From the NCBI GenBank assembly GCA_964510525.1, contig CAZECE010000141.1, forward strand, positions 1-64,000: 64,000 nucleotides of DNA. Reading direction: 5' to 3'. Below the pieces are notes generated by a model. That model was not told where the DNA came from. It was given only the letters and a program-made list of their open reading frames with translations, and made no database searches. The translations under genes were made by a program, and so were the position numbers. Shown here piece after piece: positions 25,312 to 33,921 of this stretch. How positions within the stretch are numbered: the stretch's first letter is position 1; every line of letters starts with the position of its first letter. This DNA is from CAZECE01 sp964510525 (GTDB taxonomy: Bacteria > Pseudomonadota > Gammaproteobacteria > Pseudomonadales > JANQJO01).

Positions 25312-26289
25312 TTAAAAAATACTGATAATAAAACTCAAGATGGCGATTCCAATGGCTGAGAAGCTGATGGCTTTGTAGGTGTTGAGTGCGGCTTTCAGTT
25401 GTTCTTCGTTGTTGAGTTCAATGGTTTTCTTAGTTTCCACGGATTGTTGTTTAAGTTCTTTTGAAATGATTTTTAGGGCGGTTTCTCTGGCCACGCTTTG
25501 AGACGTTTCAATGGCTTGGTGGGTTGCGATAAAACTGGATTTTTCTTTGGCTTTTTCTAAGATGTCTTTTTCTGTGAGGGATTTACTATTCAATTCCTGT
25601 CGGATTTGGCTTTTGAAGGCCTCCATTTCATCTTGGATCATCTGGTTGAGCTTGGAATCAAGCCCACCAGGTAGCTCTTCTAATGTTCCGGAAGGTTCTA
25701 ATGATCCAGATGGTGATACGTTGTTGTTTTTTATTGCATGGGCCAGCTTTTTTTCGATCAGATCTTGAAGCGACATTTTAACTTGTACTATTTTATTATT
25801 GAGTGCTTCTTGGAGAGAAATCGGAAGAGAATCCCAGTCTCCAATGGCGTGCTCGCTGCCGGATAATTTGTTTTTGTAGATGTTAGCGGTTTCTAAGGCT
25901 TTACCACTTTGATCTTCGCTGAGGTTAGAGAGCATTGCGCTGATGTCCGAAGCGGATGCTGGCTTTGGTAAAATACCGACCATACCGTGTTCTAAAATTT
26001 TGGGTAAGGATTCTTTATTTTCAGTGGCGCTGCACATGATGATCGGGATTTGTGTCCAGGCCGTGTGGTCTTGAATGGTTTTCGAGGTTGTATACCCATC
26101 CATGCCGGGCATAAGGTTATCCATGAAAATAACATCCGGTAGCTGGTGCTCTGATTCCGTGAGATAAGATAAAGCGGTTTCTCCTGATTCGACGCAGTCC
26201 GTATGAATGCCTAATTTTTCTAACGTTTTTCGAAGGGAGAATCTGGCAGACCGGGAGTCGTCTACCACTAAGGCTTTTGTTATTTCCAT
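25312..26289 (-). CDS. Response regulator receiver with coiled-coil tail and C-terminal membrane anchor
   Basis: A 325-residue protein. Residues 1-125 are a CheY-like receiver: acidic pair D10-D11, phosphoacceptor D57 (I-F-M-D-N-L-M-P-G), the S/T of M-C-S-A-T and the lysine of L-P-K-P. No DNA-binding or enzymatic output domain follows. Instead residues about 180-300 are charged and helical and the last 20 are a hydrophobic membrane segment. A receiver tethered to the membrane by its own C-terminus is unusual; it may recruit or sequester partners on phosphorylation. No kinase gene is adjacent. It shares orientation with the two unknown membrane proteins upstream. Confidence 0.85.
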   Translation of the reverse strand: MEITKALVVDDSRSARFSLRKTLEKLGIHTDCVESGETALSYLTESEHQLPDVIFMDNLMPGMDGYTTSKTIQDHTAWTQIPIIMCSATENKESLPKILEHGMVGILPKPASASDISAMLSNLSEDQSGKALETANIYKNKLSGSEHAIGDWDSLPISLQEALNNKIVQVKMSLQDLIEKKLAHAIKNNNVSPSGSLEPSGTLEELPGGLDSKLNQMIQDEMEAFKSQIRQELNSKSLTEKDILEKAKEKSSFIATHQAIETSQSVARETALKIISKELKQQSVETKKTIELNNEEQLKAALNTYKAISFSAIGIAILSFIISIF

Positions 26290-26394
26290 TGAACCCTCGT
26301 TTTGAAAGCGTCTAAGACTGTGCGTGAATTTATAACACGCGAGATTATACCCTAAGAGTGTATTCAGAGTGTATCAATCTGTTTTAGTTGACTA

Positions 26395-26438
26395 TCAACT
26401 TGGGGGTATTGAAGTGTCAACTTGAGTGTATTGAAGTG
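26395..26438. repeat. 22-bp tandem duplication (two mismatches)
   Basis: Two adjacent 22-bp units end exactly at the stop codon of the 298-residue protein gene. It lies in the gap before the response regulator and may overlap that gene's promoter. Confidence 0.88.
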
Positions 26439-27335
26439 TCAAACGGGGTTTTTTAGGCTGTCAAAAGAAGCACTGATCAATACGACCAGTCCAGACAGCC
26501 CTAAAACTTGAGCGATTAGGCTTATATTCGGCAGCCGAACGTCAAAGGTCGTTGCTAACAGGGTAAATATCAACACGATGGGGGCAGCTAGCATAAATAT
26601 TTCGAAACAGATGTCTTTGTAAGCTAGGAGGTGTTTGAACGCTGAAAAGCGTTGTTTGGAAGATGATTTTTTGGGGCTGGGCGCATCAGACGAGGAGCGG
26701 GGTGATGATAGTCTCTTTTGTTTAGTTTGGCTGTTACGTTTGGTTTGGCTGTGACGCTCGGCAGGAAAAGAGGGTTGCGGGGATTCGGATGTGATCATCT
26801 TTGCTTTCCTGGTAGGGTGTTTCAGGACTTGAGCAATAAACGCGCTGTAGCCTAGTTCGACAAACTTTTGATGTTTGGCGCTGTTTAATGGGTGTACCGA
26901 AATCAGGTCAAACTGCTCATGACCCAATTTAAGGCTTTTGGGTAATGCTGAAAACGTATCTTTTATCTCTGAAAAAAGAACGGAATGAAAGGTGGCATTT
27001 TGTTTGTTTTTTGATTTGAATTTTTTTAGTTTTCCGACGGCAATCGAATCATTCACCTCACTTTCAGCGCTTAAAGTGCCTAACAGTTTTGCGGTTGCTT
27101 TGGGATTATGTTCGCAGCGTGCAATAAAGATTTTTCTGGATAATATTGGGAGACTGACAATCAGGCTTTGGTGGCCTTGGGGGTTCTTAAAAATCAAAAT
27201 CGTATAATGCTCAGATACGGATTTGGGAATGGCGATGCTGATGATTTCTGGGCGTGACGAGAACTCACTGGAGAGCGTTTTAGAAAGCCATTTAGTCAAT
27301 TTCAGGTGAGTGGGAGTAGGTTTTGGTCGTTGCAT
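26439..27335 (-). CDS. Unknown protein with two C-terminal membrane segments
   Basis: A 298-residue protein I cannot place in a family. Residues 1-170 look like a mixed alpha/beta soluble domain, 180-228 are a Ser/Lys/Arg/Gln-rich linker, and the last 60 residues hold two hydrophobic segments. The linker contains an 18-bp DNA duplication (26721-26756) giving S-Q-T-K twice. It lies 149 nt upstream of the membrane-tailed receiver on the same strand, so a shared transcript and a shared membrane site are possible. No function is proposed. Confidence 0.7.
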   Translation of the reverse strand: MQRPKPTPTHLKLTKWLSKTLSSEFSSRPEIISIAIPKSVSEHYTILIFKNPQGHQSLIVSLPILSRKIFIARCEHNPKATAKLLGTLSAESEVNDSIAVGKLKKFKSKNKQNATFHSVLFSEIKDTFSALPKSLKLGHEQFDLISVHPLNSAKHQKFVELGYSAFIAQVLKHPTRKAKMITSESPQPSFPAERHSQTKRNSQTKQKRLSSPRSSSDAPSPKKSSSKQRFSAFKHLLAYKDICFEIFMLAAPIVLIFTLLATTFDVRLPNISLIAQVLGLSGLVVLISASFDSLKNPV

Positions 27336-27499
27336 CTAATGTTCCAGTCTGGCCAGCTCAGTCAGAGTCTGTTTCCGATTGAGCAGGGTTAAGTTTCAAA
27401 TTCAGCAGTATTAAGATAGCGAACTTTGAACGCTTATAGGATGATTAAACCGTGAAGAATTGTACTATTTGTATCAATTTATATGTCAATCAGTACGGA

Positions 27500-27937
27500 T
27501 TAGGCGCATATGTCTTTTAACTGGCCTTTCGTAATGGAAATTTCAAAGTCGGCATAGCCGTGCTCGGTGGGGATGAGATCGGGGAGCTGAATCCTAACCG
27601 ATTGATTTTTCTTTAAATGATACAAGGCCTTAACGGCAGCACCTTGGACTCTGTTTTTTGTGATGGCGCTGATCGGTCCTGAACTATTGGCTTGCTGGGA
27701 GACTTGAATGACTAACCAGGCTGTAAACTTTTGTAACTGTTTTTGTTCGCTTTGCTGTTGGGTTTGATGGTTACCCGGGGCGAGCAGCGTATTAGATAAG
27801 AAGGGGCCGAGCACGGTGATGGCCAGTAGCAGCCCTAATAGTGTTGCGATGGTCAGAAGCGTTTCTAAAAACATGACGTGGTTGGCTTGGTTGAATATTG
27901 TCCTTTTTGTTGAGTCGCTATACTTTACCACATCCAT
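27500..27937 (-). CDS. Unknown small membrane protein
   Basis: A 145-residue protein with one strong membrane segment at about residues 23-47 (L-L-T-I-A-T-L-L-G-L-L-L-A-I) and a soluble C-terminal domain ending K-G-Q-L-K-D-I-C-A. I do not recognise a family. The start is uncertain: the ATG at 27937 and one at 27874 both lack a clear ribosome site. It is first of three leftward genes that all carry membrane anchors, next to the divergent GGDEF gene. Confidence 0.65.
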   Translation of the reverse strand: MDVVKYSDSTKRTIFNQANHVMFLETLLTIATLLGLLLAITVLGPFLSNTLLAPGNHQTQQQSEQKQLQKFTAWLVIQVSQQANSSGPISAITKNRVQGAAVKALYHLKKNQSVRIQLPDLIPTEHGYADFEISITKGQLKDICA

Positions 27938-28072
27938 GCGTTATCGTAACGAATGGCTTAATAAGGCCTAATAAGCGGATCAGCTCGTATAGTCAGTTTG
28001 CTAGTCAGTTTCATAATACTCAGTTTGTAGAATTCTTAGTTTGTGTACAGGATCAGTGAGGTATTGGAGAAC

Positions 28073-29092
28073 ATGGAAAGTGGAGTAGGGCAGCCAATCA
28101 AGTGTTTAGTGATCTGTACGGATCCAGAGCACAGCCAATCCTTGATAGAGAATCTGGAAAAAATGAGCCTCTATCGTGCTACTGTTCAGCCGGCAAGTTC
28201 ATTGGAAATTGCTGAAAAGTACATTGCGGATCAGCTGTTCGATCTGATCTTTTTAGATTTGACGACCCATACCTTAACCGAAACCTCAGAGATTGATGTT
28301 AAGCCTATCGATTTGTTGTCGCAGCAAGCACCTGGTGTGCCTTTAGTCGGCTTGTTGCAAGCGGAACAACAAACCCAATACTCAAAAGTCGTGGCCAGGG
28401 GCTTGCTGGACTATTTGGTTGTGCCCAACTGGGAAGTCGGTCTTTTAGAAAGAGTGGTTCGGTACGCACTGACGTCCAAAAAGACTACGGAACAAATATT
28501 TCGCCTGCTGCATTTTGATGAGCTGACAGGGTTATCTAACCGACCGTTATGCAATGATCGTATTTCTCAAGCCATTATTCGTTGTGAGCGCAGTGGTCAG
28601 CATGTGGCGGTGTTGTTTATCGATTTGGATAATTTCCACGGAATCAACGAAGCCTTGGGGTATAACGTCGGTGATTACCTCCTAAAGCAAATTGCTCAGC
28701 GCTTGATTGGGTCGGTACGGCGGCAAGATACCGTGGCCCGTTTTGGTGGTGATGAATTCGTGGTGGTATTGGAAGGGTTGAGTAATCCGCAGCACACGAC
28801 GGTGATTGCTAAGCAGATTTTGCGTAATTTTTCGGAACCCTTTTTCTATGACAATCAACCCATCTTTATTTCAACCAGTATTGGTATTTCCGTTACGGAT
28901 ACAGATTTAATGGATGGCCAAACATTATTAAAGCAGTCGGATATTGCACGTTATCGTGCCAAAGAAAATGGCGGTAATAATTTCCAATATTTCGTTCCTG
29001 CCATGAATGAGATTGCTCAGAAAAATTTAAACTTAGAGATTGAGCTGAATCAAGCCTTGAACCGTATTTTTGGTCAAAACTCAAAAGACTAA
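28073..29092 (+). CDS. Diguanylate cyclase with N-terminal receiver-like domain
   Basis: A 339-residue protein. Residues 1-125 resemble a receiver fold, with a loose D-L-I-F-L-D-L-T-T phospho-site region and a changed C-terminal end, so phosphorylation is uncertain. Residues about 155-325 are a GGDEF domain with the intact R-F-G-G-D-E-F active site and, five residues before it, an R-R-Q-D inhibition site. It should make c-di-GMP from two GTP and be product-inhibited. No EAL domain follows. The ATG at 28073 has GGAG 5 nt upstream and is preferred over an in-frame GTG at 28043. Confidence 0.92.
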   Translation: MESGVGQPIKCLVICTDPEHSQSLIENLEKMSLYRATVQPASSLEIAEKYIADQLFDLIFLDLTTHTLTETSEIDVKPIDLLSQQAPGVPLVGLLQAEQQTQYSKVVARGLLDYLVVPNWEVGLLERVVRYALTSKKTTEQIFRLLHFDELTGLSNRPLCNDRISQAIIRCERSGQHVAVLFIDLDNFHGINEALGYNVGDYLLKQIAQRLIGSVRRQDTVARFGGDEFVVVLEGLSNPQHTTVIAKQILRNFSEPFFYDNQPIFISTSIGISVTDTDLMDGQTLLKQSDIARYRAKENGGNNFQYFVPAMNEIAQKNLNLEIELNQALNRIFGQNSKD

Positions 29093-29128
29093 AACTCGTA
29101 AGACTCAAGAGGTTATGAGCGCTTAGTT

Positions 29129-29452
29129 TTAAAAGCACTGCTTGGGTTTGGGTAGGCCAGCCATTTTGCAGGCAATCGGCGCGGGTTTTCCAGAAAAAAG
29201 TTGCATCAAGTAAGGGCTGTTGCCTTTTTGGGGACCCAGTTGAGTTTTCACCAGTTTTACCAGCGCTCGGGTGTTAGGGCTGATGTGCGTGACTTCGTAA
29301 GTACTTCTGAGCAGTTGGATCACTTCCCAGTGCGCTTCGCCAAGTTGAATGTGGTTTTCTTGTGCTACGAGCATCGCAAAATCAGGGTGCCAGTCGTTAA
29401 ATTCCCGTAAATACCCTTCATCTGAAGTGGGTGGGTTATAAGGTGATGACAT
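29129..29452 (-). CDS. tusE: TusE/DsrC-family sulfur carrier
   Basis: A 107-residue DsrC-fold protein. The C-terminal arm A-C-K-M-A-G-L-P-K-P-K-Q-C-F has the penultimate persulfide cysteine and the second cysteine eleven residues before it. TusE takes sulfur from TusBCD and hands it to MnmA for 2-thiouridine at the tRNA wobble base. The ATG at 29452 overlaps the end of the fused tusDC gene by 17 nt, which implies coupled translation; an in-frame upstream ATG (29488) would overlap further and add residues foreign to the family. Confidence 0.92.
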   Translation of the reverse strand: MSSPYNPPTSDEGYLREFNDWHPDFAMLVAQENHIQLGEAHWEVIQLLRSTYEVTHISPNTRALVKLVKTQLGPQKGNSPYLMQLFSGKPAPIACKMAGLPKPKQCF

Positions 29453-30107
29453 AGTCAGCCGGTTTAAGTAGCTCGATCGCATCTGCATCGGATTGAATAA
29501 AACTCATTTGGCCAGCGCCATAGCTGTGGAGGGTGTTGAGCGCGGATTTGAACTCTGGACTGTGTTGGCTGCTATCCTCGCCTCGTTTGCGAAACAAGAC
29601 ATGAACCTCTTGATCAAAACAGCTCAGAGCCAATGCCATATTGGTTAAATAGTGCAGATTCTTTTCATCAGATTGAGAGGATTCAATCAAAGCAAAACGT
29701 GCTTTTGAAGGCGGCCTGGCTTTTTCAAATCCTGTCGCTTCGGGGCGCGTTAATTCCCTGGGTGTTTTATGTTGTCCGAAGTGAATCATTTGATCGGAAT
29801 CAAGCGTTGCTCGAATCCATTCGCCAAGGCCGGCGATTTCATAATGAGGGTTGGGGCATGAGCCGTCGCTGAGTAAATGGATATTCTGTTGAGCGACTGA
29901 CCCAGAGCAGAGACACAGTTTTTCAGCCAGCTCTGTCCAGGCTCTTTGATGCTTTTGATGCAGATCTTGAAGAATGTCGACGCCTTCGCCATAAAAAAAT
30001 ACCATGCCTAAGGCGTCACCGAGTTCATCGCGATGTCGGGCGTAATCTACGGCATATTGGTGCTGTTTGTTATCGGGGCTGCAGCTAATCAGTAGGGTGT
30101 AATGCAT
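29436..30107 (-). CDS. TusD-TusC fusion, DsrE-family sulfur relay protein
   Basis: A 223-residue protein made of two DsrE-like halves. Residues 1-118 match TusD: Y-T-L-L-I-S-C-S-P start, V-F-F-Y-G-E-G-V, and L-C-L-C-S-G-S-V-A-Q carrying the persulfide cysteine. Residues about 135-223 match TusC: A-L-I-E-S-S-Q, L-A-L-S-C-F-D-Q-E-V-H-V-L-F and a C-terminal A-D-Y-V-I-T-L. TusB, normally the third partner, is not found between this gene and tusE. The TusBCD complex relays sulfur from TusA to TusE for tRNA thiolation. The fusion reading rests on domain resemblance. Confidence 0.78.
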   Translation of the reverse strand: MHYTLLISCSPDNKQHQYAVDYARHRDELGDALGMVFFYGEGVDILQDLHQKHQRAWTELAEKLCLCSGSVAQQNIHLLSDGSCPNPHYEIAGLGEWIRATLDSDQMIHFGQHKTPRELTRPEATGFEKARPPSKARFALIESSQSDEKNLHYLTNMALALSCFDQEVHVLFRKRGEDSSQHSPEFKSALNTLHSYGAGQMSFIQSDADAIELLKPADYVITL

Positions 30108-30110
30108 GAA

Positions 30111-30142
30111 AATAAAATGGGGGAGTCAATAAGGCTCCCCCA
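30111..30142 (-). terminator. Terminator after yccA (leftward)
   Basis: An 8-bp stem TGGGGGAG/CTCCCCCA with a 9-nt loop, followed on the minus strand by TTTTATTTT. It stands between the yccA stop and the tusDC start, so the two are likely separate transcripts, or tusDC is partly fed by read-through. Confidence 0.88.
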
Positions 30143-30165
30143 AAGATTATCAATAGTGAGATATA

Positions 30166-30861
30166 TTAGTCGTCGCCACCAAAGGCCGTGAGTAAGTGGA
30201 GCAGGCTTAAGAAGATATTGTAAAGCGAGACGTATAGCGTGATGGTGGCACGAATGTAGTTGGTTTCACCACCGTGAATGATTTCGCTGGTCTGATACAA
30301 GATTACGCCAGATGAAAGCAAAATAAACAAAGAGCTCACGGTGAGTGCCAATGCTGGGATTTGCAAGAAGATATTGGCAATGGCTGCAACAAAAGCGACT
30401 AAAAGTCCAACAAATAAGGCTTTGCCTATGTTAGAGAAATCGCGCTTGGTAATGAGAGTGAAGGCAGAGAGACCAAAGAAAATAGTTGCCGTGCCGCCTA
30501 AGGCCAGCATGACCAGCTCTGAGCCATTAGAGGTAGCGGTGTACATACTTAAAATAGGCCCTAAGGTTAAGCCCATAAAGCCTGTCAAGGCAAAGATAAA
30601 CACAAGACCTAGAGCCGACTGACAGGTTTTGTGAACTGCAAACAATAAACCAAAGTAACCAATGAGTGTAATGAAAGGATTGAGGGGCGGCATGTTCATC
30701 GACATGCTAACAAAAGCGGTTAGGCCACTGAAGGCAAGAGTCAGTGCCAAAAGGGCGTAAGTGTTTTTTAATACTTTTAAAGCGCCGCCAGAGTACTGGG
30801 ACGTGATAATACCGGCTTGTGCGGTAGTATTTGACTGATTAAAAGGGTTGGGTTGGTTCAT
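30166..30861 (-). CDS. yccA: Bax inhibitor-1 / YccA family membrane protein
   Basis: A 231-residue protein with about seven membrane segments and the BI-1 family pattern: L-K-N-T-Y-A-L-L-A-L-T-L-A-F near the start, T-G-F-M-G-L-T-L-G-P in the middle and I-R-A-T-I-T-L-Y-V-S-L-Y-N-I-F at the end. In E. coli YccA binds and inhibits the FtsH protease. Its place beside tusE is the same as in E. coli. The terminus F-G-G-D-D is typical for the group. Confidence 0.92.
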   Translation of the reverse strand: MNQPNPFNQSNTTAQAGIITSQYSGGALKVLKNTYALLALTLAFSGLTAFVSMSMNMPPLNPFITLIGYFGLLFAVHKTCQSALGLVFIFALTGFMGLTLGPILSMYTATSNGSELVMLALGGTATIFFGLSAFTLITKRDFSNIGKALFVGLLVAFVAAIANIFLQIPALALTVSSLFILLSSGVILYQTSEIIHGGETNYIRATITLYVSLYNIFLSLLHLLTAFGGDD

Positions 30862-31020
30862 GATGATCCTCTTTAAACTTTAAGATTGCTCAATATTAAA
30901 ATTGGTCAGTATTCGTCAAAATGGACTTTCTAAGACCCGATAATTCTAGTTGAGTTCCCACCAAATTACACCTTAATTCGTTTGTTTGATACCCAAATTT
31001 ACGCGCTAAGGTAACGTTTT

Positions 31021-32781
31021 TTATAGTTTTTGTTCGGATTTGATTATTTTGATCGGGTCTTTTGATCGGGTCTTTTGATTGGGTGATTGGGCTTCGGTGA
31101 TCCAGTATTCGGTAGCGGCGTCTAGCTGGTCATGTGAGGTTGAGGGTGAGTTAGGCTGAAGTCTGTTAAATATGGAGCGCCCGAGCGTTTTGCCTAATTC
31201 TACGCCCCATTGATCAAACGGGTTGATGTCCCAAATAACGCTTTCGGTAAAGGTCTTGTGTTCGTAGAGCGCGATCAAAGCACCCAGCACCTGAGGGGTC
31301 AGCTTGTTAAAGACAATTAAATTGGAAGGTCGGTTACCGGGCATGAATTTGTGGTGCGCTACTGAGCCGGCTTGCGTTTCAGGTGAGCCTTCTGGGCTGC
31401 CGGCCATTAAGGCATAAGCCTGTGCTAAGCAGTTGGCAACGACTTGGGCGTGGTCTTTTGTTGTCCCAAAACCATTTTCTAAGGGCAATAAAAAATCAAT
31501 CGGACATAAGCGGGTGCCTTGGTGCAACAGTTGATGATAAGAGTGTTGGCTGTCGGTGCCGGCTGTTCCCCAGACAATCTGCCCGGAGTGATGCGTCAGT
31601 CTTTGATGTTGTCGGTTGATGGATTTGCCGTTGCTTTCCATGATCAACTGTTGCAGATAAGCTGGAAATTTACTGAGTTGGGCGGAATATGGAATCACTG
31701 CATGTGATTGTGCCCCAAAAAAATGGTTATACCAGACGCTGATCAAAGCCAGGGTGGCTGGCATGTTTTGCTGGATTGGGGCGTCAAAAAAGTGTTCGTC
31801 TATGATTCGAGCGCCGCTTTTGAATGCATTAAAGCCTTCCATGCCGATAGCCGCGGCTACGCTGAAGCCGATCGTAGACCAGACGGAGTATCGCCCTCCC
31901 ACCCAATCCCAAAAAGGCAGTATTTGACTCTCATCAATGCCAAACGATTTGGCCGCTTGAGGCGCTGAGGTGACCGCAAAGAAATGCGGTTGGGTATTTT
32001 TTATTGATTGTTTGAGCCATGCTGTTGCGTGATGCGCGTTTTCAAGGGTTTCAAGGGTGGTAAAGGATTTAGAGCAAATAATAAACCCAGTGGTATTAGG
32101 GTCTAGATCCGCCACCGTGGTATGAAAATCAGCGGGATCAATGTTGCTAACAAAACGAATTTGAATTGGATTCTCTTGACCGGGGTTAGGGTTCTCTTTG
32201 GTTAAACTGTTTTGGCGACCAATTGGGTTTAGCGCCTCGTAAACCATTCGAGGGCCTAAATCGGACCCGCCAATGCCAATATTGACTAAGGTAGTCAGTG
32301 CTTGTTGTGAACCGCCTTTATGCTGACCTTGGCGCAATTTTTCGACCCAATGGGTCAATTGTTGTGTTGCTGATGTAATGCCGGGTCCATCGGGGTGCTG
32401 GGCTAATTGCGCTTCTGAGGCCCGAAGTAGGGGATGTTTAGCGGGACGGTTTTCTGTGAAGTTAAGGTTGGCGCCGTCTTTAAGTTGTGTGCGTAGCGCA
32501 TCAAAGCCGCTGTGATGCAGTAGTTGACGCAGACTGGTTAAAACATCTGTGTTCAGCCAGTTACGGTTAAAGTCCAGCGTTAGGGGGGCGCATGACAGAC
32601 GGAACTGTTCGGCTCTATTGGGTGTGTTATCGATGTCGCCCAATAGAGATTGAGTAACGACTTTTTTAGATAACTGAGACAGTGTTTGCCAGGCGCGCTG
32701 TTTTTCGGCTGGCCACTCAGTGGGGGCTATCGCCACTGGGTGTTGATGGATGCCTGGAAAACTCTCTAGGATACTTCTCAT
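31021..32781 (-). CDS. pgi: Glucose-6-phosphate isomerase
   Basis: A 586-residue PGI. Family marks: I-G-I-G-G-S-D-L-G-P, K-S-F-T-T-L-E-T-L-E-N, V-G-G-R-Y-S-V-W-S-T-I-G, and E-S-N-G-K-S with the second signature. It interconverts glucose-6-P and fructose-6-P in the cytoplasm and can feed nucleotide-sugar synthesis for the adjacent polysaccharide genes. It is longer than the roughly 549 residues of the E. coli enzyme; the C-terminal tail is built partly from a 13-bp unit present three times (31048-31086), so the end was probably altered by duplication. Confidence 0.96.
   Translation of the reverse strand: MRSILESFPGIHQHPVAIAPTEWPAEKQRAWQTLSQLSKKVVTQSLLGDIDNTPNRAEQFRLSCAPLTLDFNRNWLNTDVLTSLRQLLHHSGFDALRTQLKDGANLNFTENRPAKHPLLRASEAQLAQHPDGPGITSATQQLTHWVEKLRQGQHKGGSQQALTTLVNIGIGGSDLGPRMVYEALNPIGRQNSLTKENPNPGQENPIQIRFVSNIDPADFHTTVADLDPNTTGFIICSKSFTTLETLENAHHATAWLKQSIKNTQPHFFAVTSAPQAAKSFGIDESQILPFWDWVGGRYSVWSTIGFSVAAAIGMEGFNAFKSGARIIDEHFFDAPIQQNMPATLALISVWYNHFFGAQSHAVIPYSAQLSKFPAYLQQLIMESNGKSINRQHQRLTHHSGQIVWGTAGTDSQHSYHQLLHQGTRLCPIDFLLPLENGFGTTKDHAQVVANCLAQAYALMAGSPEGSPETQAGSVAHHKFMPGNRPSNLIVFNKLTPQVLGALIALYEHKTFTESVIWDINPFDQWGVELGKTLGRSIFNRLQPNSPSTSHDQLDAATEYWITEAQSPNQKTRSKDPIKIIKSEQKL
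31048..31086. repeat. 13-bp tandem repeat, three copies, inside the pgi 3' end
   Basis: Two exact units (TTTGATCGGGTCT) and a third with three changes. Because 13 is not a multiple of three, each added copy shifts the frame, so the repeat rewrote the last residues and the stop of pgi. Confidence 0.9.
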
Positions 32782-32818
32782 GGCGATGCCTTACTCTTTT
32801 CCTTTTCGAAACTTCTAC

Positions 32819-33829
32819 CTATTTCTTTAGGTAAAACGATTTATACCAGTGAACAAAGTTTTCGATGCCTGTTTCAATGGGGGTGTCGGGTTTGTAATGC
32901 ACGTCTTGGATCAAGGCATCGACATCGGCGTACGTGGCGGGCACATCGCCGGGCTGCATGGGTAAAAAGTTTTTCTTAGCTGTTTTGCCAAGGGCGTGTT
33001 CTAAAGTTTCAATCAGGTGCATCAACTCAACAGGCTGGTTATTGCCAATGTTATAGAGTCGATAGGGGGCTTTGCTGGTGGCGCCATCTGGGTTTGCGCT
33101 GTCCCAGTTTGGGTTGGGAGTCGCGATATTGTCCAGTGTTTTTACGACACCGGCGACGATGTCATCAATATAGGTAAAGTCTCGTTTGTGTTTGCCATGA
33201 TTAAAGACGTCAATGGGTTCACCGTTCAAAATTTTTCGAGTAAAGATAAACAGGGCCATGTCGGGTCGTCCCCAGGGGCCGTAAACGGTGAAAAACCGGA
33301 GCCCAGTGGTGGGGAGTTGGTAAAGGTGGCTGTAGGTATGGGCCATCAGTTCATTGGATTTTTTGGTCGCGGCGTACAGGCTGACAGGATGGTCGACGTT
33401 GTCATGGACCGAAAAGGGCATGGACGTGTTGGCGCCATAGACGGAACTGCTGGAGGCGTAAACCAAGTGCTCAACTTGATAATGACGACAGTTTTCCAAA
33501 ATGTTCATAAAGCCGTGAATGTTGGCGTCGATATAGGCTTGTGGATTTTCCAGCGAATACCGAACGCCGGCTTGGGCGGCTAAATTCACGACGCGCTCTG
33601 GACGGTGTTCTTTGAACACGGCTTCGAGTGCTTGGCTGTCTTCAAGCTTCCCTTGTATGTGGGTGTAATGGGGGTGATCAATCAACTGATCGCGACGAGC
33701 TTCTTTCAGCGAGACATCGTAATAGTCATTTAAACTGTCAAAGCCGATGACTTCATCACCACGATTGAGTAACACTTGCGCTAAGTGGAAGCCAATAAAG
33801 CCTGCGGTGCCTGTGATAAGAACTTTCAT
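32819..33829 (-). CDS. NAD-dependent epimerase, UDP-glucuronate 4-epimerase-like
   Basis: A 336-residue short-chain dehydrogenase of the extended type. It has the NAD site G-T-A-G-F-I-G-F-H, the S-S-S-S-V-Y-G run and the catalytic Y-A-A-T-K-K, plus R-F-F-T-V-Y-G-P-W-G-R-P-D-M-A that marks UDP-hexuronate epimerases (WcaG/LpsL/Cap1J group). It likely converts a UDP-hexuronic acid to its C4 epimer. It lies 92 nt downstream of the nucleotide-sugar dehydrogenase that could supply its substrate; both probably serve the polysaccharide genes to the right. Confidence 0.9.
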   Translation of the reverse strand: MKVLITGTAGFIGFHLAQVLLNRGDEVIGFDSLNDYYDVSLKEARRDQLIDHPHYTHIQGKLEDSQALEAVFKEHRPERVVNLAAQAGVRYSLENPQAYIDANIHGFMNILENCRHYQVEHLVYASSSSVYGANTSMPFSVHDNVDHPVSLYAATKKSNELMAHTYSHLYQLPTTGLRFFTVYGPWGRPDMALFIFTRKILNGEPIDVFNHGKHKRDFTYIDDIVAGVVKTLDNIATPNPNWDSANPDGATSKAPYRLYNIGNNQPVELMHLIETLEHALGKTAKKNFLPMQPGDVPATYADVDALIQDVHYKPDTPIETGIENFVHWYKSFYLKK

Positions 33830-33921
33830 AATGTAGAGACCTTACTTATTTTAAGTTTGAAGCGTTTGAAAATTGGATACTGAGATACTAAACAAGTGGG
33901 TTGAAAAAAGTGGGTTGCAAG

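Noticed and set aside
33017..33583. A 188-residue frame opposite the epimerase gene
   Set aside because: It lies wholly within a well-supported gene on the other strand and resembles no family.
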